DNA of 64,000 nucleotides from Hyphomicrobiales bacterium (lineage in GTDB: Bacteria > Pseudomonadota > Alphaproteobacteria > Rhizobiales > Aestuariivirgaceae): the NCBI GenBank assembly GCA_025363755.1, contig JANYLQ010000061.1, positions 57,499 through 121,498 on the forward strand, written 5' to 3'. The notes below the pieces were generated by a model. That model was not told the origin of the DNA, searched no databases, and was given only the letters and a program-made list of their open reading frames with translations. A program made the position numbers and the translations under genes. Shown here piece after piece: positions 27,564 to 34,166 of the stretch (position 1 is its first letter; every line of letters begins with the position of its first letter).

Positions 27564-28613
27564 TTATTTTAACACAAATTGCCCATTTGAAAATACGGCA
27601 ATGGAATTTTGCTCTTCATCGTAGGTAGGGTCAACATCATAAGTTTTCAACACAAATTGCCCATCGGCAAAAACCCAAGTCCCGTTCGATGACGCATCGC
27701 CGATGCCACGCCATTTTGAGAACGACGAAATCGAATTTGTTTTTTCATCATACTCTGAATTCGTCAGATCAATGGATGCAGTGAACCCATCAACCTTTAT
27801 CGACTTCAGTTTCTTGCTTTCATCGTCTTCATATTTAAGATCGAGATGCGGCTCGGCAAAGCTGAGGAGATGCAGTTCTTTTCCAGAACTATCACTCAGA
27901 TAGTAGACTTCATTCGCATTGTAAGCGGCCAACATGCAATTAAAAGAAAACAGCTCAATTTCTGTCAGCGGATCAGTGGCAGATGCACCCTCTTGGGCAT
28001 ATTTTATTTTATAGACCTGTGGTTCGTTAAGGCCTGCGCGTGTCTCTTGAACTTTAGGGCAATGTACATTTTGATCGGCAATAAATCGCGCTTTGGCATC
28101 ATCAATGGTTGGCAAGGCGTTATCTGGCTCTGACGCAGCACCATCGCATTTGGGCAAGCTGTAAGTATTGAAATCATCAAGCTTGGCTGGCTTTAAGGCG
28201 CCTTTGTCAATTTGCATCGGACGATATGGCGGCTCTTGGATGGGGCCATTGACCTGCCTTATTGTATAACACCCAGCAAATACTTTCGCAGCCCCCTTAT
28301 CATCCGTGGCCTTGATAATCGTTGGCACCGAAAAATAGGTTGATCCTGCAGCGCCGTCACCAAAAACTTCACCCGTGATCACATCCACCCGCGCCGTATG
28401 CTCATAACCTGCCTGGAAAGCCGCAAAATCTTTAGCTGGAGGGGACGCGAAGTAATCAAAGGCGCGTGCAAAATCATGATTGTTCACAGCGTTATAAAGC
28501 GAACGAACAAGTTCTTCGGCCGAGCTGCGATTATCAAGATAGGCGTCACCCGCCCATGCTGTGGTCTGAGTGAAGACAAGTAATGCAATTGTAAAAATGA
28601 TCCGCAGCACCAT
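27564..28613 (-). CDS. DUF1176-like periplasmic protein
   Basis: A 349-residue protein with a signal peptide (LRIIFTIALLVFTQTTAWA). The first part (about 22-130) looks like an NTF2-like fold (AEELVRSLYNAVNNHDFARAFDYF). The C-terminal half has the DUF1176 pattern: CMLAAYNANEVYYLSD, FSKWRGIGDASSNGTWVFADGQFVLKT and DPTYDEEQ. Function is unknown. The last 45 residues contain GQFVLK twice, and the final copy forms the C terminus, which suggests a small tandem duplication at the 3' end. Confidence 0.8.
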   Translation of the reverse strand: MVLRIIFTIALLVFTQTTAWAGDAYLDNRSSAEELVRSLYNAVNNHDFARAFDYFASPPAKDFAAFQAGYEHTARVDVITGEVFGDGAAGSTYFSVPTIIKATDDKGAAKVFAGCYTIRQVNGPIQEPPYRPMQIDKGALKPAKLDDFNTYSLPKCDGAASEPDNALPTIDDAKARFIADQNVHCPKVQETRAGLNEPQVYKIKYAQEGASATDPLTEIELFSFNCMLAAYNANEVYYLSDSSGKELHLLSFAEPHLDLKYEDDESKKLKSIKVDGFTASIDLTNSEYDEKTNSISSFSKWRGIGDASSNGTWVFADGQFVLKTYDVDPTYDEEQNSIAVFSNGQFVLK

Positions 28614-28661
28614 CGGCCATCTCCATTTAAATCTTAGTTCTGATAGATCTATTTTTTAAAT

Positions 28662-28736
28662 CGTCATGCTCGCAAAAGCGGGCATCTGCGTTTTGCTGAC
28701 TAGAAAACAGAGATTCCCGCCTTCGCGGGAATGACG
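28662..28736. repeat. Intergenic palindromic repeat, copy A
   Basis: A 75-bp element bounded by CGTCAT and ATGACG, with two inner hairpins (CTCGC..GCGGG and CCCGC-CTTC-GCGGG). It is nearly identical to the copy at 31764-31837. It lies between the DUF1176-like gene and ssb. Confidence 0.8.
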
Positions 28737-28774
28737 GGTTATTGAGGAATGGCTATAATACAAACCTATCACGC

Positions 28775-29263
28775 TTAGAACGGAACTTCATCGTCCAGAT
28801 CACGGTTAAAGCTTGCTGGCTTTGACGATGTGCGCGGACGCTCCATCGGGCCTGATGAACCAAATTCATCGCCGCCACCATAGCTCGAACCGGCACTATC
28901 TCCGCCGCCTGGCTTGCCGCCAATCATGGTCATAACACCGCTGTAATTTTGCAAAACAATTTCAGTCGAATATTTTTCGGCACCATCTTTGTCTGTCCAT
29001 TTGCGGGTTTGCAATTGGCCTTCAATATAAACGGTCGACCCCTTCTTCAAATATTGCTCTGCCACTTTGGCCAAGCCTTCATTGAAAATAACTACTCGGT
29101 GCCATTCCGTTTTTTCTTTGCGCTCGCCCGACGTTTTGTCGCGCCATGTATCAGACGTCGCAATGCTCAAATTCACAATCGGCTTGCCATCCTGGGTGTG
29201 GCGCACCTCAGGGTCTTTGCCCAAATTGCCGACCAAAATAACTTTATTGACTGACCCTGCCAT
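28775..29263 (-). CDS. ssb: Single-stranded DNA-binding protein
   Basis: SSB coats single-stranded DNA and recruits repair and replication proteins. The 162-residue product has the OB fold ([45 protein letters not shown]), a Gly/Ser-rich linker and the acidic tip DDEVPF that binds partner proteins. The ATG at 29263 has GGGAG 9 nt upstream; the Met at 29272 abuts the same site, so the shorter start is preferred. An SOS box lies upstream at 29349-29363. Confidence 0.96.
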   Translation of the reverse strand: MAGSVNKVILVGNLGKDPEVRHTQDGKPIVNLSIATSDTWRDKTSGERKEKTEWHRVVIFNEGLAKVAEQYLKKGSTVYIEGQLQTRKWTDKDGAEKYSTEIVLQNYSGVMTMIGGKPGGGDSAGSSYGGGDEFGSSGPMERPRTSSKPASFNRDLDDEVPF

Positions 29264-29348
29264 AATACTCATCTCCCGTTTCGACTGAGGTTTAGCGCTT
29301 TTAGATGCGTGATGCGATGTTTGGCTTTCAACCGTCCACAGCACATTT

Positions 29349-29363
29349 GTTCTATATATGTTC
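29349..29363 (-). promoter_or_regulatory. SOS (LexA) box of ssb
   Basis: GTTC-TATATAT-GTTC is an exact match to the alphaproteobacterial LexA site GTTC-N7-GTTC. It lies 86 bp upstream of the ssb start, so damage induction of ssb is likely. Confidence 0.75.
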
Positions 29364-29374
29364 TAATTTTGAAC

Positions 29375-29406
29375 AAAAAACAAGGCCCAGAATCATCTGA
29401 GCCTTG
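29375..29406 (-). terminator. Terminator of the 48-residue orphan gene
   Basis: On the minus strand CAAGGC and GCCTTG pair around a partly paired loop, followed by TTTTTTG. It lies 21 nt beyond the stop of the gene at 29427-29573 and marks that gene as a separate transcript. Confidence 0.8.
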
Positions 29407-29426
29407 TGCAATTCGTTTGCGGCAGG

Positions 29427-29573
29427 TTAAGCGCGGCTAAGCAGCTTGACCAGTGCACTGAAACGGCCTTCCTTCGAAGTCTTCGCAGCTGCAACAAAGT
29501 TTGCAGGCTTTACATTCTGCATCATGGCAGTGCTATAAACGCTTGAATAGGCAGATAAAATTGTGTTGTTCAT
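29427..29573 (-). CDS. 48-residue protein of unknown function, divergent from LysR
   Basis: A short gene with all signs of expression: AAGGAGAAAGATC before the ATG, a stop at 29427 and a terminator 21 nt on. The product starts MNNTILSAYSSVYSTAMM and ends FSALVKLLSRA, with basic residues toward the C terminus and no membrane segment or cysteine. It matches no family I know. It lies 123 bp from the divergently transcribed LysR gene, a position held in many rhizobia by small DUF1127 proteins, though this sequence is not DUF1127. Control by the LysR neighbour is likely. Confidence 0.75.
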   Translation of the reverse strand: MNNTILSAYSSVYSTAMMQNVKPANFVAAAKTSKEGRFSALVKLLSRA

Positions 29574-29646
29574 GATCTTTCTCCTTAGTCTCAAATCTCT
29601 TGTACCCTATGTACTTCTCGCAACTGCAAACTACAAACGGCATTAA

Positions 29647-29663
29647 GTGACGTGACACGTAAC
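29647..29663. promoter_or_regulatory. Palindrome in the LysR/orphan intergenic region
   Basis: GTGACGTGACACGTAAC contains ACGTG-A-CACGT, a perfect inverted repeat that extends to GTnACGTGnCACGTnAC. It lies 34 bp before the LysR start. A direct repeat TATGTACTT occurs at 29608 and 29673. These are candidate LysR binding or promoter elements. Confidence 0.45.
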
Positions 29664-29696
29664 AAAATGTTATATGTACTTATGCTAAGGTGATTC

Positions 29697-30629
29697 ATGG
29701 CCAGACGACTTCCATCTCTAAATGCCCTCAAAGCTTTTGAGGCCGCAGCCCGTAACGAAAGCTTTACGGATGCGGCAGCCGAGCTTTTTGTAACTCATGC
29801 TGCAATCAGCAGGCATATTCGCGAATTAGAGGAATATCTGGGAACTCAACTGTTCACCCGAACCGGTCGCGGCGTGGAATTGACTGAGGCTGGAACGCGA
29901 TTTGGAAGCCAACTGACACCGTTGTTTGACAAGTTGGCGGAAGCTTCATTGGAGGCAGCTGCTGTCGGCGATGTTCGAACCTTGAAGGTTTCAGTCGAAC
30001 CTTCTTTAGCTTCGCGCTGGTTGATTGGGCGTATGGGAAACTTTAATGCACTTCACCCTGATATTGAGCTGAGCATTGATCCGGCGACGAAACTTATCGA
30101 TTTTTACGCAGACGATGTCGATTTGGGACTTCGTTATGGTCTTGGACAATGGGATGATGTGGAGGCTGTAAAGCTTTCAGATGTGGTGGTATTTCCAGTT
30201 TGCGCGCCATCTCTGATTAAAGATCGACCGAATTTAAAACCCGCTGATCTTGTTGACTTCACTTTGCTCCATATGGATTTGAAGCAGTGGTGGGGTGAGT
30301 ATTTGGCCGAAGCGGGTGTTGAGGGCGTGGATGACAGGCGGGGGCCCGTGTTGCAAAATCAATTGGCATTAGAGGCTGCCGAAGCTGGTCAAGGCTTCGC
30401 GCTAGGTGACCAGATTCTGTGTACCGACGGGTTGCTGGAGGGCTGGTTGGTGCGGCCTTTTGAATTAGACATGAAAGATCACGGCTCTTATTGGGTTGTG
30501 CGCAAGAAGGGATCGAAGGAATCCGCCCCTGCCCGCGTGTTTCGTGAATGGTTGATGGGAGAAGTTGTGGAAACCAACAAAAAATTTGCAGCTTTAAAGA
30601 CCCAAGGCTTGAAGCAACGCACAAAGTAA
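29697..30629 (+). CDS. LysR-family transcriptional regulator (GcvA-like)
   Basis: A 310-residue regulator. The N-terminal winged helix-turn-helix (about 6-65) reads SLNALKAFEAAARNESFTDAAAELFVTHAAISRHIRELEEYLGT, and the rest is the periplasmic-binding-like effector domain. The RRLPSLNALKAFEAAAR start is typical of the GcvA branch. It is divergent from the 48-residue gene, and LysR proteins usually control the divergent neighbour. Effector unknown. Confidence 0.93.
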   Translation: MARRLPSLNALKAFEAAARNESFTDAAAELFVTHAAISRHIRELEEYLGTQLFTRTGRGVELTEAGTRFGSQLTPLFDKLAEASLEAAAVGDVRTLKVSVEPSLASRWLIGRMGNFNALHPDIELSIDPATKLIDFYADDVDLGLRYGLGQWDDVEAVKLSDVVVFPVCAPSLIKDRPNLKPADLVDFTLLHMDLKQWWGEYLAEAGVEGVDDRRGPVLQNQLALEAAEAGQGFALGDQILCTDGLLEGWLVRPFELDMKDHGSYWVVRKKGSKESAPARVFREWLMGEVVETNKKFAALKTQGLKQRTK

Positions 30630-30668
30630 GCCACCAACGATTTATCAAGAATTTTAAGTGAGTCTCTG

Positions 30669-31037
30669 ATGGCGAAATATGATTGTTTGAAATGTCCGGG
30701 CTATTGCTGCTCTTATCCAGTGATCGAAGTTAAGGATAAAGATGCGGCGCGGATCGCCAAGCATTTTGACATGCCTTTAGCCAAAGCTGAGAAGAAATAT
30801 TTTAAATCCGCGCACGGGTATAAGCGCATTATGCGGCGCAAGGCTGACGTTCATTATGGAAAAATTTGCCAGTTTTTTGACACTGAAGCCCGACGCTGCA
30901 CAATTTATGCTGCCCGCCCCTCAACCTGTCGGATATTCCCCGGCAATTCCTGCGGTTATTATGATTTCCTAAAATTTGAACGTTCTGGACAAGAGGACGC
31001 GGAATTTATTTCGACGACCGATCATAGCGAGAACTAA
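30669..31037 (+). CDS. YkgJ family cysteine-cluster protein
   Basis: A 122-residue cytoplasmic protein with an N-terminal CLKCPGYCC cluster (Cys6, 9, 13, 14) and later cysteines in KICQFF, RRCTIY, PSTCRIFP and NSCGYY. This arrangement is that of the YkgJ/zinc- or iron-chelating family, likely holding a metal or Fe-S centre. The function of the family is not settled. It starts 39 nt after the LysR gene and may share its transcript. A palindromic repeat follows 11 nt after the stop. Confidence 0.88.
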   Translation: MAKYDCLKCPGYCCSYPVIEVKDKDAARIAKHFDMPLAKAEKKYFKSAHGYKRIMRRKADVHYGKICQFFDTEARRCTIYAARPSTCRIFPGNSCGYYDFLKFERSGQEDAEFISTTDHSEN

Positions 31038-31047
31038 AATAATAAAT

Positions 31048-31078
31048 CCGTCATCCCTGCGAAGGCAGGGGGTGACGG
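31048..31078. repeat. Short intergenic palindrome after the YkgJ gene
   Basis: CCGTCA..CCTGC-GAAG-GCAGG..TGACGG forms a single hairpin with the same ends as the longer palindromic repeats at 28662 and 31764. It may serve as a transcription end, though no T-run follows. Confidence 0.6.
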
Positions 31079-31181
31079 AATGGGGTGGGGCTGGCTCCAC
31101 CAAATTTAAACATCAAAATATTTTGTAATCCGGATGCGATTTGAGCCGTAACTCTATTAGAAAATTAATAGGGTTCGCTAA

Positions 31182-31367
31182 ATGACAAAAGTTATTGTTT
31201 CAATATTATTATTGATTTCCTTTGTTGGCGTGGCTGACAGCGCAACAAAATCCAAGCCAAACATGAAAAAACAGACAATGAGAGTGCGCTGCAAGCCAGG
31301 ATACATGTTTGAACGCGAAAAATGCGTCATCATCCCCGAAATGGAAAACACCTCGCTCAGGCATTAG
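31182..31367 (+). CDS. Small secreted peptide with C-x10-C motif
   Basis: A 61-residue product with a signal peptide (KVIVSILLLISFVGVADSA) and a basic mature peptide of about 41 residues holding CKPGYMFEREKC. The same spacing (C-x3-, G at 4, M at 6, K at 11, C at 12) occurs in the next gene's product. The two cysteines probably form a disulphide in the periplasm. A perfect hairpin CTATTA-N6-TAATAG at 31154-31171 lies in the leader. Function unknown. Confidence 0.6.
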   Translation: MTKVIVSILLLISFVGVADSATKSKPNMKKQTMRVRCKPGYMFEREKCVIIPEMENTSLRH

Positions 31368-31489
31368 TACTGAACACGCATTGATCATCTATTTGTGATC
31401 GACACGTTGCGAGTGTTGACCACATGCCCAACTTGAATCAGTCTAACTATCAAGGTGTTAGAACTAACAACCTCAGGAAGGAAAATATC

Positions 31490-31666
31490 ATGATCAAGAC
31501 AACTCTCGCAGCACTGCTCGTTCTCTCAGCATTCGCCGGCGGCGCTGAAGCCGCTATGATGAAGAAGATGGACCACATGGGCATGATGAAGAAGTGCGGC
31601 AAAGGCATGATGATGATGCACGGTAAGTGCGCCATGGATAAGATGCACATGATGAAGAAGAAGTAA
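31490..31666 (+). CDS. Met/Lys-rich secreted peptide with C-x10-C motif
   Basis: A 58-residue product with a signal peptide (IKTTLAALLVLSAFAGGAEA). The mature peptide of about 37 residues has 14 Met, 11 Lys, 3 His and 2 Cys, including CGKGMMMMHGKC. Such Met/His/Cys content suggests binding of copper or other soft metals, or a role as a sacrificial methionine-oxidation target; both are inference. The ATG at 31490 follows AGGAAGG; a longer frame from 31424 lacks a signal peptide at its start. A strong terminator follows. Confidence 0.75.
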   Translation: MIKTTLAALLVLSAFAGGAEAAMMKKMDHMGMMKKCGKGMMMMHGKCAMDKMHMMKKK

Positions 31667-31690
31667 TTCTTCTGCGTTCTATTTTGAGAA

Positions 31691-31725
31691 GCCGATGCGG
31701 GAAACTGCATCGGCTCTTTTGTTTT
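31691..31725 (+). terminator. Terminator of the Met-rich peptide gene
   Basis: Perfect 8-bp stem GCCGATGC/GCATCGGC with an 8-nt loop, followed by TCTTTTGTTTT, 24 nt after the stop. Confidence 0.88.
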
Positions 31726-31763
31726 GATGGCAACCGACTATTTGATTGATGGTTACTTCAGAT

Positions 31764-31837
31764 CGTCATGCCCGCGAAAGCGGGCATCTTCGTTTTGAAC
31801 AAAGAAAACAGAGATTCCCGCCTTCGCGGGAATGACG
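31764..31837. repeat. Intergenic palindromic repeat, copy B
   Basis: A 74-bp element, CGTCATGCCCGCGAAAGCGGG at the left and CCCGCCTTCGCGGGAATGACG at the right, in the same orientation as copy A and nearly identical to it. Two internal hairpins each have a 5-bp G/C stem. Confidence 0.8.
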
Positions 31838-32236
31838 AAGTCGACCAGTGACGGCACTCCATCAATCATACCCCCTCCAAACGATCAGCCCCGCTGCGAC
31901 GAATTCGCGCCAGCGGGGCCCTCGGGAGGATCGAGTTTTAGCTTGAAATGATCCGGCAGGGGCCGAACCGAATATGAGAATGCAATATGCATCTCGTCAA
32001 TGTATTAAAAGTTCTGGCAGTCCGGTTTAGAACGATCGATATTCAGTCGAGGGACGAAACCGAAAGGTGATCATAAGTCCTGCTATGATCCGACTTGATA
32101 ATTTGGTGGAGTCATGGCCCCTCCGAGATTGTTTGCGTTCTGGTTTAAATCAGCGCCAATCACTGCTGCTGATGTTTTGAGTCTGCGCTTGTTGTAAAAA
32201 ATGTCAAGCATGTTGTTTATAATGGTTGAGAAATTA
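31838..32236. other. 400-bp gene-free region with several hairpins (possible structured RNA)
   Basis: No convincing reading frame is present. Three hairpins stand out: GCCCCGCTG..CAGCGGGGC (31888-31919, 9-bp stem, near-palindromic loop), GAGAaTGCA-ATA-TGCATCTC around 31975-31995, and GATCATA-N8-TATGATC (32069-32090). The density of stems suggests a structured non-coding RNA or a decayed element. No known RNA family was recognised. Confidence 0.35.
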
Positions 32237-34045
32237 TTATCGACCTTGCACGAACGCTTTAATCTCTTCCAAAAATATCTCACCAAACTGTTCAAGCTTT
32301 GCTTCACCCACACCTTGCACCTCTGCAAAATCCCATTTGGTCAGCGGAACTTTTTGCGCCATATCAATCAAGGTGCGGTCGGGGAAAATAACATAGGCAG
32401 GCACGCGCCGTTTTGTTGCGAGCTTCAAACGCAATGCTTTCAACACTTGAAGCAAATCTTGCGCACGCGGATCGATTGCAGCGACCATTGCCGCTCTCTT
32501 GTCTTTGCGCGTGACGCGAATGGCTTCGGCGCGATATTTAAATTCGCCTTCGCCCTTAGCCAACTGCTGACCGCGTGACGTTAGACTGATGCCGCCAAAG
32601 CCATCATCATTTTTCTTGAGCAGGCCAGCGCCCGCCATCTGCCGCACCATGGATTGCCAATGGGTGCGGCTGTGATTGCTGCCTAAGCCAAACACGATCA
32701 ACTTTGAATGGCCTATACTTTGAACTTTATCCGTATGTTGACCCAATAACACATCAGCCAAATAACCAGCGCCAAAACGACTTCCAGTTTGTTGGATTGC
32801 TTCAATGACTTTGCGCGCATCAGCAGTGCCGTCAACCATCTCAGCAGGATCAAGGCACACATCGCAATTGCCACATGGCGCGGACTCTTCGCCAAAATAA
32901 GTGAGCAACGCTTGCCTACGGCACGATGGTGCGTCGGCATAAGCCACCAATGAATCCAGCCGCTGCAATTCGCGCTTTCGCCGTTCTTCGCCACTGCCTT
33001 CATCATCGATGAATCGGCGGCGCATCATAATGTCTTGCTGACCATAAAACATCTGAGCATGGGCTGGTTCGCCGTCGCGTCCGGCCCTACCAATCTCCTG
33101 GTAATAAGCGTCAAGCGATGAGGGCAAATCCGCATGGATCACAAAGCGTACATCTGGCTTATCAATGCCCATGCCAAACGCGATGGTGGCGCAGACGATC
33201 ACTGCTGGCTCCGTCATGAATGTATTTTGATTGTCGGAACGTATGTCAGGCGTCATGCCCGCATGATAGGCAACCGCTTTGAATTTTTTGGATTTCAGAA
33301 ATACTGCCCACTCTTCCGTGCTCTTGCGCGACAGAGAATAGATGATGCCGCTTTCGTTTTTGTGATCTTCCAAAAATTCAAGGATTTGTTTCTTCGTATC
33401 GTTCTTTGGCGCAACACCAAGCTGAATATTTGGCCGATCAAACCCCGCCACATATTCATCGGCCTTGCCACCGAACATTTTGTTCACGATTTCCTGCCGT
33501 GTCGATTGATCAGCTGTCGCAGTGAACGCTCCAATCGGTACGCCCGGAAATTCTCGCGCTATATTTTGCAGGGCGTCATATTCAGGTCGGAAGGATGCCC
33601 CCCATTGCGAAATGCAATGCGCTTCATCAACTGCTATCATCCGCACATCGAGTTTCTTCAGCGCTGCAATCATTTGCGCCGTCATCAAGCGCTCGGGTGC
33701 CAGATATAAAATCTTCACAATCCCCGCCGCCACGCGCCTCCAGATTTCAACATTATCTTCGCGCGAGGCTGATGAGTTGATCGTCTCTGCTTCAACACCT
33801 GCCAGTTTGAGCGCCGCCACTTGATCTTGCATCAAGGCCACCAAGGGTGAAACCACCACGGCCAAACCGCCCATCGCCAAAGCCGGCACCTGATAACACA
33901 GCGATTTACCTGAACCCGTCGGCATCACCGCCAACACATTCCGCCCCGCCATCAAACTATCGACAACTTCCTTCTGGCCCGGCCTGAAATTTTCAAAGCC
34001 GAATACCTGTGAAAGAACCGCTTGCGTACCCATATGTGTCTTCAT
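32237..34045 (-). CDS. recQ: RecQ, ATP-dependent DNA helicase
   Basis: A 3'-5' helicase of recombination and replication restart. The 602-residue protein has Walker A MPTGSGKSLCYQ, DEAH (AVDEAHCISQWG), motif VI QEIGRAGRDG, the zinc-binding RQC region (CRRQALLTYF..CGNCDVCLD) and a C-terminal HRDC domain (PRAQDLLQVLKALRLKLA). Two in-frame Met codons (34045, 34033) are possible starts. It is divergent from uvrA with 121 bp between. Confidence 0.95.
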   Translation of the reverse strand: MKTHMGTQAVLSQVFGFENFRPGQKEVVDSLMAGRNVLAVMPTGSGKSLCYQVPALAMGGLAVVVSPLVALMQDQVAALKLAGVEAETINSSASREDNVEIWRRVAAGIVKILYLAPERLMTAQMIAALKKLDVRMIAVDEAHCISQWGASFRPEYDALQNIAREFPGVPIGAFTATADQSTRQEIVNKMFGGKADEYVAGFDRPNIQLGVAPKNDTKKQILEFLEDHKNESGIIYSLSRKSTEEWAVFLKSKKFKAVAYHAGMTPDIRSDNQNTFMTEPAVIVCATIAFGMGIDKPDVRFVIHADLPSSLDAYYQEIGRAGRDGEPAHAQMFYGQQDIMMRRRFIDDEGSGEERRKRELQRLDSLVAYADAPSCRRQALLTYFGEESAPCGNCDVCLDPAEMVDGTADARKVIEAIQQTGSRFGAGYLADVLLGQHTDKVQSIGHSKLIVFGLGSNHSRTHWQSMVRQMAGAGLLKKNDDGFGGISLTSRGQQLAKGEGEFKYRAEAIRVTRKDKRAAMVAAIDPRAQDLLQVLKALRLKLATKRRVPAYVIFPDRTLIDMAQKVPLTKWDFAEVQGVGEAKLEQFGEIFLEEIKAFVQGR

Positions 34046-34138
34046 CCAACCCGCTCATGAAGAATCACTGTGGACATCCTCAAACTGCTGTCACCTGTTC
34101 GCCGTAAGTGATGTCATAATGCAATAAAAATTGATTTT

Positions 34139-34153
34139 GTTCACGTTATATTC
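34139..34153 (+). promoter_or_regulatory. Possible degenerate SOS box of uvrA
   Basis: GTTC-ACGTTAT-ATTC differs by one base from the alphaproteobacterial LexA site GTTC-N7-GTTC and ends 13 nt before the uvrA start. uvrA is a usual LexA target in this class. Confidence 0.45.
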
Positions 34154-34166
34154 TAGTTGAGAACCC

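Noticed and set aside
31416..31448. Promoter before the Met-rich peptide gene (TTGACC ... TAACTA)
   Set aside because: The spacer would be 21 nt, too long for a sigma-70 promoter.
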